Below are positions 12,754 to 23,058 of a DNA stretch of 64,000 nucleotides, piece by piece; the stretch's first letter is position 1, and every line of letters starts with the position of its first letter. The stretch covers positions 1 to 64,000 of the forward strand of contig JAHLKH010000105.1 of NCBI GenBank assembly GCA_025526915.1, in the 5' to 3' direction. The translations under genes and the position numbers were made by a program. The notes beneath the pieces were generated by a model. It made no database searches, had not been told where the DNA came from, and saw only the letters and a list, made by a program, of their open reading frames with translations. Origin of the DNA: Entophlyctis helioformis. Lineage: Eukaryota > Chytridiomycota > Chytridiomycetes > Chytridiales > Chytriomycetaceae.

Positions 12754-15166
12754 CTATTTGCCCAGCTTGAGGAACGGGTCGTCGCGGCCGTACGGCTTGC
12801 CCGGATAGACAAACGGCACCAGCAGCGAAGGGCCACGGACAGGGGTGCCCTGCTGCACGCCGCGCATGGGCAGCACGACACCGAGCTCCCAGTTGTTGAT
12901 GGAGAACTTTGGTGTCGCGGTAGCAAAGGGCGTGTCGGTGTCAAACGATGCTCCCCACGCTGAGCTCGTGGCGTTGTGCGAGCCGACATACATCCAGCCG
13001 TCGATGGGGTCCGTGTCCGACGGCGGCGGCACAGCCAGCACCGGCGATGAGCTGATCTTGTATATCTTGTCGACGGGATGGCACAGGATGATCTGTCGTG
13101 TCGTGCCCAATGCATCGTGTGAGTGATGGCCAAAATGGCATTGCAGCGCAAGAGGGGACGCGCGTACCTTGGCGTGGATGAGCGTGCCGGTGCGTTTGGA
13201 GACAGGCGTCGCGCATGACGTGCCGAGGAAAGTCGGCGGCTTTCCAATACGATTCAGAAAAGTAGAGCGTGCCGCCGCCAGCGTACCCGTACTTGGACTG
13301 GTAGACTGTGGTCTTGGACGGAAACATGATGCTTATGGCCTGGAGTCCTTGTCCCTTGACTGCGCTTAGCGTGGCATCGCCGTTGGGATCACCGCGACAG
13401 GAGCACAAAACACGCTGCAGCCATTCTGTCTTGAGTGCACCCATGGACGACGTCTGGCCGTCGTGTGGAATGCATCAGGTGCACTGCGTGAGGAAGACGG
13501 CGGCTGGGACGGGAAAGCGGGACCATCTCACCTGGAAAGCAACCTCGCAGCGGCTGAGATCCATTTTCCTCTCGGCGGCAATCTTGGCGACCTTGACACC
13601 GAGTGCACGATGTCCCCACGAGTTGAGCGATGAGGCCGAGTGCACGCCAGGCACGGACCCAACCAGCTCGCCAATGGCCGGCCTGTAGTCGTAGTTGCTC
13701 ATGTCGCTCAAGACCTCCTCTGGGTATCCCATGCAGCGCATGATGGTGACCAGATCGCGTCCAAACGAGCCCATCGTGGCTGCCGAGCTCTGGCTCTTTG
13801 GAATGAACTTGAAGTCTTGGCAGAACACGACGTTCTCGAGGGTCTCCCAGTCATAGTCCACCAGATTGGCCGACATGACCGCGACGCGCAGGTACGTCGG
13901 GAACCAAAGAACCTGCACATCACACACACACACCGCAGCGCCAGTCAGACGGCAGGATCTGGCACTGGCAGCACAACAGCAGCCGGAGAGCATACCATGA
14001 GTTTGATGTGCATCGTGCCAAACCGCTGTGGGTTGCTCGGGAATATAAACATGACGTCCTTGGACAGAGCAATCTGCGTCACATTCGCCTGGATCCATTA
14101 CATGCAGCCGTGAGCCTCACCGCCAAGCATCCCGCCACCATGAGCAGACCCACCCCAACCGAGCCAGGCTTTGCCCTTGCAATGCAGACTTTAGCGCCAA
14201 CCAGCAGCTTTGAAAACAGCCAGTCCTCGTCAATGACATAGGTCGACAGACACGCTTTCCTCAGGAGACTCTGTCGCATACCAACCCTAGAGGTCAGGAG
14301 CCGGGACAGGGCATCCATGCAGAACATGAGCAGGTGCCGGCATGTACCTTGTTGATGATATCGTCAATCGAGATATCGCCCGCTCGTGGCGCAGTCTTGA
14401 TGCGCGTGAGTGCAATGCGGCCTTCTGCAAACGGCGGCACAATGGCCATGGCTCTCTCGAAAGCAATCCGCCGAGGATCGTCTTCCGGTATGGGCTTGTC
14501 ATCTCCATGGGTTGAAGACGATGTCAGCGGACGCTCCGGGAGGGCGAATGCCTGCAGCGGTTGCGACGATGACGACGACTTGCTTTGACCAGCACGTTGC
14601 TGGACGGCATCCCAGTCGACAAGGCCCATTCCTTCTTCAAACATGCTGGTGATGCTCGTGCTGCCACTTGAACCTGGTGCCGATCCCAAGCCAGATGCAG
14701 ATGCAGATGCAGAGCCAGAGCCAGACGCCAGAGCTCTGATGCGGTTGAGGGCGGCTTCGGCAGCAGCGTCGGCAGCAGCCGTGCGAGCACGCTTGGTGTC
14801 TGGCTCGCCTCTGGAGGGCTGAGAGAGAGATGCAGACGCAGACGCAGATGCAGAGGCTGCTGCTGCCGCCAGCAGCTGCTCGGGTGGTACTGGCAGGCTG
14901 TAGCTCCGCGGCAAAGCGACGACGGGCGGTGGGTGCCCGGCATCGGAGCTAGCCTGCGCACGAGGCTGGTGCTGCTCTTGCTGCTGTTCCTGCTGGACAT
15001 CTTGCAGCAGCGACAGGTCGAGGATGGTGCCGTCGTCCTGGATGAGCACCGAGTCCGAGGCCTGGATGCCCGAGCCGTGGCCGTGGCGGGGCGTCGAGCA
15101 AATCTCGCAGGCCAGAGCCAGCGGCTTTGCGTTGATGTACGTGCACGCCCTGCACGCCCAGCTCAT
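12754..15166 (-). CDS. TDP1: Tyrosyl-DNA phosphodiesterase 1 with N-terminal RanBP2-type zinc finger (apparent frameshift)
   Basis: TDP1 removes stalled topoisomerase I peptides from DNA 3' ends. Exons (-): 15166-14348, 14270-14154, 14088-13996, 13912-13532, 13453-13168, 13092-12754. The start at 15166 gives MSWACRAC, a W-x-C-x2-C...N...C-x2-C RanBP2 zinc finger (residues 1-25). Then comes a Ser/Ala/Gln linker with SASASA repeats. The catalytic part has the first HKD motif RFGTMHIKLM, LRVAVMSANLVDYDW, the second HKD TGTLIHAK and WMYVGSHNATSSAWG, and ends PYGRDDPFLKL. Exon 5 is 286 nt, one more than a multiple of three: the frame changes near 13204, between MRDA and KRTGTLIHAK, just before the second catalytic histidine. 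All other exon phases fit. Either the assembly has one extra base (or lacks two), or this copy is broken. The zinc finger is absent from the human enzyme. Confidence 0.88.
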
Positions 15167-15214
15167 GACGATGGCGAGCGTCGTCGTTGCGCAGGTTGAG
15201 TAAGGCACCTTAAG

Positions 15215-15232
15215 TCACGTGAGGTCAGCTGA
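15215..15232. promoter_or_regulatory. Paired palindromes TCACGTGA and TCAGCTGA upstream of TDP1
   Basis: TCACGTGA (15215-15222) and TCAGCTGA (15225-15232) are two 8-bp E-box-type palindromes separated by GG, 50 bp upstream of the TDP1 start codon and between it and the velvet gene 3' end. bHLH factors bind such CANNTG sites; which one acts here is unknown. Confidence 0.5.
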
Positions 15233-15298
15233 CATGCTGGCTTCATTCAAAGGCAAGGACGGGGCAGCGCCAGGGGGATGCGAGGCCTGCGGGCAAGA

Positions 15299-15672
15299 TC
15301 ACTGCGGCCCCGCCTGGTCGTGGCTCGTCCTCCGAGTATTCGCGCTTCCAGCCTGTCCTTGTCCTTGGCCCTGCTGCTGCTGTTGCTGCTGCGGTTGCTG
15401 CTGTTGTTGTTGCTGTTGCTGTTGCTGTGATGGCGGTGGCTGCATGGGCATGGGCGGGCCAGGTGGATACGGCATGCGGTTGTAGTAGATCGGCGAGTAC
15501 ATGTGCGGCGCGTACATGTGCTGCATGTGAGGTGGAGGCGGTGGCGCGTGCATGTATTCGCCGTGGCGCATGCCCTGCGGCGGCGCGTGTGGATGCTGCG
15601 GGTGCGGCGGGTACATGACATAGCCTGGCGGCGGGTACGAGGGCTGCATCTGCATCTGCATCATGGCCTGCT

Positions 15673-15703
<31 letters not shown>

Positions 15704-18700
15704 GTGCGCTTGTTGTGCTTGTTGCGGTTGCTGCGACTGTTGTTGGGGTTGCTGGCCCTGTTGGGGTGGCTGGCCCGGCTGACCGCCAATCTGCCCCATA
15801 ACAAGGCTCGAAGGTGCCTGCGTCTGCTGCGGCGACAGCTGTTGCTGAGTCAGATTTTGCTGGAGAGCCTGCTGCGACTGGGGAGTCTGTTGTTGCTGTT
15901 GCTGCTGCTGTTGCTGCTGTCCTTGCGGGCCCATGGACGCATCGCCAGGCACAAACGCCTGCCCCTGCTGCTGCAATGATTGCGCTTGCTGCTGGGCTTG
16001 CTGAGAACGGCTTCCACCAGCCATGGGACCCATGGATCCAGGCCCTCCACCCGGTGGAATGGTTGGGGCTGTCATGGGACGCTGCGGGGGCATAAACTCG
16101 TATCCATGTGGCGGCGGCGGAGGCTGCATGTGCATGTACGCGCCGGGATACGGGGCCATGGGCGGTCCACGGCCATACTCCATGCGCTGCTGCTGTTGCC
16201 ACGGGTCCGATGGATGTGCAGGCAGGGGGCCATTGGGTCCGACACCGCCAGGGGAAGCTGGCGGTCTGATGGAACCATGCCGCCTGGACCACCGGTTGCT
16301 TCAGGGCCACTGGCAGAGCCAGGCGGGCCAGCGACTGCCACAGCATGCTGAGGTTGCTGAGGCTGCTGCTGTCCCTGATGCTGGCTGTAGCTGGCTGTTG
16401 GGACTGCTGAACTTGCTGTGGCATGGCGTGCATCGGTGGGCCATGGGATGCGCGTACATATTGCCGCCACCCATAGCGGCGGTGTGCATGGCTGCAGGAT
16501 CATACACGCCGCCCATCTCGTCTGGCCCACGAGGAGGGAGCTGGGGCGGCATTTGCTGTGGCTGGGGCGGCGGTCCCTGGTGCATGTGCGGCGGGTATCC
16601 ATGCTGCACGGCCGACGGGTCGTAGGCCTGCGGGTGCATGTGCGGGTAAGGGCCGGGCATGGGCGGTGGCGCCATGCCGTATGCTTCGGGGGGACCGCCA
16701 GACCACATTTTGGGCGGCATGCCATAGGAGACTTGGCTGGGTTGTGCCATGTACATGTGCGCGTGTTGTTGCTGTTGTTGCTGTTGTTGCTGCTGCTGCT
16801 GTTGCTGTGGTTGCTGTTGCTGCTGTTGTTGCTGCTGCGGTGGCAGTGACGCCTGAGGCGGGGGAGGTTGGGATGGGAGACCGTCGCGTGCGTAGAAGCG
16901 AGGGTCGGCGCCCATCGGCATGGGGCGGCCATATGCAGCTTGGGGGTATCCAGGAGGTGCATCGGGCAGCGGCGGCATCTGCTGGTATTCAGTCTTTGGT
17001 GTTGCAGACATGGGTGCATACGAGGGTGTGGCAGCTCCACCAGGCGGAGGCATCGAGACGATGGGCGGCATGGACGCAGATGCAGACACGGGTGCCGATG
17101 ACTTTTCTGTGCGCTGCTTGCCAACGTGGTGATCGGCGGCCGAGTCCTCAGACTCTTCCGACTCGGAGCCCTCCTCGCTGTCAAGGCTGTCGCGCCTGGG
17201 ACGCTTCTTCTTCGACTTTCGCCTGTCGCGATCCGGGCTCGAGTCGCCGTCGTTTGCATTGCGCTTTCCACGGCCCCTGCACCAGAGAGCGAATGGCATG
17301 AACGGGTCAGGAAGCGTCGGGCAAGGGCAAGGGACAATGAGCAGCGCGACTCACTTTCTCAGACGGACTTCCTTGCGGATGCGGATCTTGAGGCCTTGCT
17401 CGGCAAAGGTGCGCGAGAGAGTTGTTGATTCCTCCATGCCCGGGAACTTTTTGGCCGGGTAGACGTTGAACGCCTCTGAGATGATCGAGGTGCAGTAGTA
17501 GATGTCTGTGTTGATGATCTCAAAGAGCGAAAACTTGAGACGGTACGAGCCCTCCATGCGCACGGACAAGTCGGGAAAGACAAAAAAGGCACCGTCGCGG
17601 GAGTCGAGGTCCTTGAGACGGTACAGCGACGACACAATGGACCCCGTTGTGGAGCGGGTCTTGCCGTCGCGCAGCAGATGCAGCTCTTCCTCGCTCTCTG
17701 GAGAAATGAGGGACGCGTACATGAAGTAGTACGGGTTGTAGAGGTACGAGCTGGGGCAAGAGGGCAAGCGGACAAGCGGCAAGAGGGAAAGAGGGAAAGC
17801 GGGCAAGAGTCAGCGAGGGCAGGACGCATCGCAGAATGCCGCGTGGCAGCACCTTTCTTCTCCGCTCTCGGGGGCCATGATCTCCATTTGCTGTTGATTC
17901 GCACGGTTGGGGTAAGTGGGCCGTCAGAGTGTGCAGAGCCCGCCAGAGTGACTCACGATGATGGGCGGTGGGTCGACGGGGCGTCTGTCGACTGGATGGC
18001 GGGACGGGAGGTCGAGGGGCACGAGGGGCGACATGTAGGTCGCAGCACCACGAAACCATGCACGGAATGCACGGAATCGGCGGGCGATCAGCAGACACGG
18101 GGAGCGCATCCAGGAATCGGGATCCATCACCAGAAATCATCACCGAAAGCGACGGGCCAATCAGCGATCGGCGGGCCAGGACGGAACAACGCATAAACAG
18201 AGCGAAGGGAAGGCGGGCAGCGCAGGCGGGTAAGTGGGCAGCGTCGGCGGGCAGGGCAGGAGGGGGTCAGTCTCGTCGGCGTGGGCTGGTGATGAGGGTC
18301 TGTTTCGAGCGCTGCGGGGAAGCCTGCGGGGAAGCCTGCGGGGAAGCACTGGTAGGCGGGCAACACGCACGCACGCATGACACACGCACACACACACCAC
18401 GCCCAAAGGGGCGGATACAGACGGCGTATTGGGGCAACAGGCACGGACGGACGGACAGACGCACGGACGCACGGACGCACCTTTTTCGCCAAAGCCGCAC
18501 ATGCGCGAGTGCTTGGGCTGCTGGCGCAGCTTGAGAACATACTGACTGTGGGGCGGGTTGGTTCCAAAGGCCGGGCAGGAGGACCAGAGGGCACGGGGGC
18601 CGGGAAAGACAACGGCATCAAGGGCAGGGAACAGCGGGTCAGCAGCGGGTCGGCAGCGGCTGTCGTTGCAGGCGTGGCCAGCGTCTGGCTCGGGCCCGTC

Positions 18701-19317
18701 TGGCTCCGTCTGGCCGAGTCTGAGCCCGTCTGGCGCCGTCTGGCGCCAAATGCTCGAGCTGAGCCCAAGCGGAGGGGCTCGTTTCCTGTGTTGTCTGCGT
18801 GGCGGCTCGAGTCTCGGCTCGAGTCTCGGCTCGCCGTCCAGCAGCTGGGGACGGCGAGGCCGAGGGGACAACAGGCGGCAACAGGTGGCAACAGGCAATG
18901 ACAGGCAGCAGGGTCTGGCAGCCTGCGCTGGGGGTGCCCCGGCAAGGCAGACCACGCCGGACAGCCAGCCGGACCACGGCAGACGGGCCAGGCCACGACA
19001 GGCCGGGACAGACCAGGACAGCGGCAACACGCAACCACGCCAACACACCGATGCGAACGCTTCTGTGGGCTGTTGGTCAGGCTGATGAACTGGTACGGCA
19101 GCGAATCGCCCGCTGCCGCTGCTGCTGCTGCTGCCGCCGCTGCTGCCGCTGAGGACGCTGCTCCTGCTCCTCCAGCGGCTGCTGCTGCAGACGACGACGA
19201 TGACGACGACGACGAGCCTGCTGCGGCGGCGGCGGCTGCTGACGACTGTGTGGGCGGCTGGCCTCCTGCCTGTGCTGGCAGAGCCGGCGTTGGCGTTGGT
19301 CCCGGAATCGGCGACAT
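15299..19317 (-). CDS. Velvet-domain transcriptional regulator with poly-Ala N-terminus and poly-Gln C-terminus
   Basis: Velvet factors are fungal DNA-binding regulators of development and secondary metabolism. Exons (-): 19317-19049, 18545-18481, 17991-17957, 17890-17853, 17750-17355, 17276-15299; all splice phases agree. The start at 19317 gives MSPIPGPT followed by Ala and Ser runs. The velvet domain is assembled across exons 2-5: QYVLKLRQQPKHSRMCGFG, DRRPVDPPPII, YLYNPYYFMYASLISPE, LKDLDSRDGAFFVFPDLSVR and NVYPAKKFPGMEEST. A basic Lys/Arg patch follows (RKSKKKRPRR), then a long Pro/Met/Gln-rich tail with several poly-Gln tracts. In the last exon the sensible frame changes three times (near 16440, 16395 and 16267), each equal to one missing base, so the net frame is restored. 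Which member (VeA, VelB, VelC or VosA type) is not resolved. The first two introns are unusually long (503 and 489 nt). Confidence 0.87.
15356..16845 (-). repeat. Interrupted CAG/CAA (poly-Gln) tracts in the velvet gene tail
   Basis: At least four clusters of CAG/CAA codons on the minus strand, near 15360-15430, 15665-15770, 15880-15930 and 16765-16845, separated by Pro/Met/His-rich codons. They encode runs of 7-14 glutamines. Confidence 0.9.
18312..18347. repeat. 12-bp tandem repeat x3 in velvet intron 2
   Basis: Three perfect head-to-tail copies of CTGCGGGGAAGC. They lie in the 489-nt second intron, next to a CA-rich stretch at about 18367-18400. Confidence 0.9.
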
Positions 19318-19387
19318 GATGCGAGGTTGCAGTCGAACATCAACCAATCACATCAAGCGGCGATCGGCAAGCGCATCTGGGACAATC

Positions 19388-19423
19388 CACGTGCGCTCAC
19401 GTGAGAACACGTGCTCTCACGTG
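19388..19423. promoter_or_regulatory. Four CACGTG boxes at exact 10-bp spacing in a divergent promoter
   Basis: CACGTG occurs at 19388, 19398, 19408 and 19418. It lies in the 179-bp gap between the velvet gene start (19317, minus) and the next gene start (19497, plus). All four lie on one helical face. CACGTG is the core site of bHLH regulators such as Cbf1/Pho4/USF types; the factor here is unknown. The array could co-regulate both genes. Confidence 0.75.
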
Positions 19424-19496
19424 GCCACCGTCCAACCTGCTGCTGCTGGTGATCTCCAACAGAGCCGCAACAGACCCACCACAGCACACGCTGCAA

Positions 19497-21107
19497 ATGT
19501 CGTTCCTCAAGGCGCTGTTCGCCAAGGGCTCCCAGGCCGTGACGGCTGCAGGTGCTGCGGCCCGTGACGCTGCGGCCGCCACCTCGGCTGCAAAGTCTGC
19601 GTCTGCCGCCGCCGCTGCTGCTGCTGCTGCTGCCAAGGCAGCCAAGGCGGCCAGAGAGCCGCTCGTGCTGTTTCCGTCCGACGCATTCACTGCCCGGGTG
19701 ACCGCCGCCAACGACGCCTGGCTCGACGAGTTCTGGGGCGCTCCGCTGCTGCCGCCCTCTCCTGCAGCACCGTCTGCCTCAACCTCTCCATCTGCGGCGT
19801 CTGCGCCCGGCACGGCACGGCCCGTGGTGCACATCTTTGGCACGAGTCTCGTCAACATCCCGCGGCTCATGCCGGTGCCCTTCTCCAACAACAAGCGCAT
19901 GCAGTACGACGGCGAGCGTGCCCTCGAGTCGCTCATGTCCCGCTACCAAGCCAGCGGCTCGCTCGGCGGCGGCATCAGCAGCGGCAGCGATAGCGATAGC
20001 AGCATCGACGATCAGCACATCCCTTCCATCCACGACCAGCCGGCCGCTTCACACCCCAAGCGAGTGTCGATCTTGGTCGACGAGACGCTGGAGCGCGGTG
20101 CGTGGCTTCTGGAAACCTACGCGCCGCTCGTGCGCAGCCTGCTGTCCAGCGAGTTCAGTGGCTCAAACTCGGCCCTGGCCGTGTCCGGCTCGACTTTCTG
20201 ATGGGCGGCAAGAAGCGCGCGCCGGCCGTGTCCATGAGCGCGGGGCTCATGGTCGGCATCGAGCAGCTGCGCCGCAACATTCGCGCGGCACGCTCGGTTC
20301 CAGAGCGTCTCGACCAGGTGATTGACTGGGCCACGGAGCAGGAAGAGCTGCTGGTGCAGGCCGGCGTGCCGGGCGACTGGATCGATATTATGCAGACGAC
20401 TGGCTTTATTCCTGGATGGGACACGGCTGCGTTCTTGGAGAGATCATGGCATACCGCCAAGAGTACGCGGCCGATCCCGTGCTCCGCGAGATATCTCCGC
20501 GTGTCGAGGCTCTTGAGCTCGTTGGGCTGGATGCAGAGACACTTGCGGCCATCGTGGACGGATCGGGGCCGTTTACGGGCCGTGGGCTGACTGGCAGCCA
20601 AGAAGCTGCCGAGGCCGCACCATCGGGCACTTTAGACGCGACTGGTGTGACTGGCGAGCCCGGCCAGGCCGTCGCAGCCATGTCGATGGCTGAGCGCATG
20701 ATGCAGGTGTACGAGAGCAGTGGCGTGCCCGTGCCAGACTTTGGACGCATCCGCAGCGGCAGCATGATTGTGGACGGAGCGCTGCAGCGACTTGCGCTGG
20801 ACTCGGAGGGCATGCGGCGGTACGTGGATGTGCTTGCCTCCGAGGTCGGAATGGGGGCCAGTTCAGGTGCGGCGGCGTCGACGGCGGTATGGCGCAGGAG
20901 AGCGACGAGGGCAAGCAACGGCTGGCCCAGCGCGTGTCGGAGATTGCAGCGTCGGCAGCGAACCTCGAGCACGCGATTATGCGGCAGATGGAGGAGGTGC
21001 CGAGCGACGTGGTGGTGGTGGTGGCCGAGCGGCCCGTGGCGGCCATTCTGGCGTCGCGGCTTGGTGTGCCCCGCGTGCAGGAGGCACTGGCGCTGCCGTC
21101 TGTGTGA
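19497..21107 (+). CDS. Unrecognised protein, frame changes inside
   Basis: Starts MSFLKALFAKGSQAV, then an Ala-rich helix-like stretch. Conserved-looking blocks are PVVHIFGTSLVNIPRLMPVP, RVSILVDETLERGAWLLETY, PERLDQVIDWATEQEELLVQ, EIMAYRQEYAADPVLREISP, SMIVDGALQRLALDSEGMRR and, at the end, VVVVVAERPVAAILASRLG. These blocks lie in three frames that change near 20180-20265, 20430 and 20885, each by the equivalent of one lost base, returning to the starting frame. The first change can also be explained by an intron 20179-20263 with good phase; the other two lack convincing splice sites. About 535 residues if joined. A possible mitochondrial or soluble cytosolic protein; no family is recognised. 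It shares a promoter region with the velvet gene. Confidence 0.55.
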
Positions 21108-21420
21108 ATGAAGCAGTCTATTGATGTGATGTGTGTGGTGTGGTGTGACGAACTGTGGGCCGAGCTGTGCCAAGGGATGCCGTGCGATGCGATGAGTCGT
21201 CGTGCGATGGCATGCAGCAATGCAGCGGCACAGCAATGCAGCGGCACAGCGCGTCGCAGCGGCACAGCACCGCACAGATCGCTTCCAAGCACAGCCACCG
21301 GCTCAGCCTTGGTCACCAAAGCGGATTGTCGCAGCCTTTACTTTCACCTGCAAGCAGCAACAGCAACAGCAACACACACACTCAGTCACACATTCACAGT
21401 CACTCAGTCACAGAACCCAG
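21108..21420. other. Intergenic stretch upstream of the tetraspanin gene
   Basis: No convincing coding frame. It contains a locally repeated CAGCGGCACAGC motif (about 21220-21270), CAGCAA-type runs and CACACA/CAGTCA repeats just before the tetraspanin ATG. Probably the promoter and 5' leader. Confidence 0.5.
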
Positions 21421-22743
21421 ATGGCCGTCTTCCGCACGTTTGTCAAGTACCTGGGCAGCACGTGGCTGGTCGTCATCAACCTCTGCCTGCTGCTCGTGTC
21501 GGTGGCCACGCTGTTCCTGGGAGCGTCGCTGCTGCAGGCGGCCAAGTCGCCGGCGGGGCTGGCCGCCGGCACCGAGACGCACGCGGCGGCGGGCGGGCTG
21601 GGCCGCTTCAACAGCACGCTGCCGGGCATGCAGGCGTCGTCGGCGCCGTTCAACAACCTGCTGCTGTCGACCAACACCAAGGACATTGCCATCTGTGAGT
21701 GCATCGGTGTGTTGCATCGTCGTGCATTGCTGTGTGTTGCCATGCATTGCCGTGCATTGCCGTGCATTGGTCAGGGGCTGTGCAGAGCATTGGCTGGCTG
21801 GCTGGCTGGCTGGCTGGATGCGTGAGTGGATGCATGAGTGGCCGAGTGGGTGCGCGTGTGTGTGCATCTGTGGCTGGCTGGCGGGCTGGCGGGCTGGCGG
21901 GCTGCCTGCTTGCACAGCGCGCCACTCGCTCCGCCCCTCTCGCCCCTCAGCACAATCCAATCCAATCCAGTCCAAGGAAGAGCCACACTGCCCAATGCAG
22001 ATGCACATCCCAAAGCACATCCCAAAGCACATCCCCGCGACTGACCCTCCCGCCCACGCTCAGCGCTGCTCGTGTTCGGCTCCTTCTTCTCGCTCACCGC
22101 CATCTCGGGCTGCTTCGGCGCCATGTGCGCCATCTCGTCGTTCCTGACCTTTTACATTGGCGCCGTGTCCATCGACCTGCTGTTGCTGCTGGGCCTGGGC
22201 GGCTACTCGGTCTACCGCGTCGTGGCCGCCCGCAACGACTGGATGGCCCTGGACGTGGCCGACTGGCGCAGGGAGAACGATCCCGCAAAGGACTTTATCC
22301 AGCAGGCTGTACGTTGACGCTGGACTGCCGTTGCATTGTCGACCCCGTTGTCTGACTCGTACCCTGTCACACAGTTCTCGTGCTGTGGCTATCTCCAGAA
22401 CGACGGCACCGCGTACACCGGCCCCATGCGCGACTTTTCGTCGCCATCCGACACGGTACTGCCATCGCCTAACCCATGCGCAGCCTCCACGCCAACAACG
22501 CGCGTCGAGTCCATCATGGGCTGCCACGACCAGGGCTACCGCTTCTTCTCCCAGGCCCTCCTTGCCCTCGTCGTCATCATGGCCGTCGGCGTCGTGCTGT
22601 GTGCCGTGTCGCTCGGTGCCGCCAACATGCGCCGCAGAGAAGACGCCCTCATCAAGCGCGGCTTCCGTGCAGCGAACCGCTCCGCCAAGCTCCAGTCGGC
22701 CGTGCACGATGCCGGCGCCACCAAGGAGCCGCTCATGGCGTGA
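21421..22743 (+). CDS. Tetraspanin-family membrane protein
   Basis: Exons 21421-21694, 22064-22308 and 22375-22743 join with matching phases to 295 residues. There are four hydrophobic segments: one in exon 1 (WLVVINLCLLLVSVATLFLG), two in exon 2 (around LVFGSFFSLTAISGCFGAM and AVSIDLLLLLGLGGYSVY) and one near the C-terminus (ALLALVVIMAVGVVLCAVSL). The large loop carries the CCG motif (residues 176-178, FSCCGYL) and later cysteines (NPCAAS, MGCHDQ), the tetraspanin hallmark. Tetraspanins organise membrane microdomains; in fungi some are needed for polarised infection structures. The short cytoplasmic tail is basic. Intron 1 (369 nt) holds GCTG and TGCATTGCCG short repeats. Confidence 0.85.
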
Positions 22744-22980
22744 TCCCCCTTGAACGTGTGAATGCCTCTCTTTTATTCGGCCCGTGTTGTCCATTTGCCG
22801 CTTGTTTGTATCCCCCTCCCTTTTTCACGGCACACACCTCTCTCTTCTATTCCCCCCTGAACATGCCACGTTTCCACGCTCGCTGCTGGCTCGTCATGAG
22901 TTCGTTCATTCATTCAAGAGTCGCCACGAGAAGATCAGTGGCAGAGAGTAGAGTGCCAGACGATAGAAAAGAGCAGAGAG

Positions 22981-23016
<36 letters not shown>

Positions 23017-23058
23017 TGAGAGGAAAAGGGCACACACGGTTGGAGAGACAGTGAGCGA
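22744..23058. other. Intergenic/3' region between convergent tetraspanin and FGAM synthase genes
   Basis: No gene seen. A (GA)n run occupies about 22985-23013, and pyrimidine-rich 3'-UTR-like sequence precedes it. Confidence 0.6.

Noticed and set aside
15356..16845. Separate genes on the plus strand with poly-Leu/Cys frames
   Set aside because: They are complements of CAG tracts; the minus strand continues the velvet protein.
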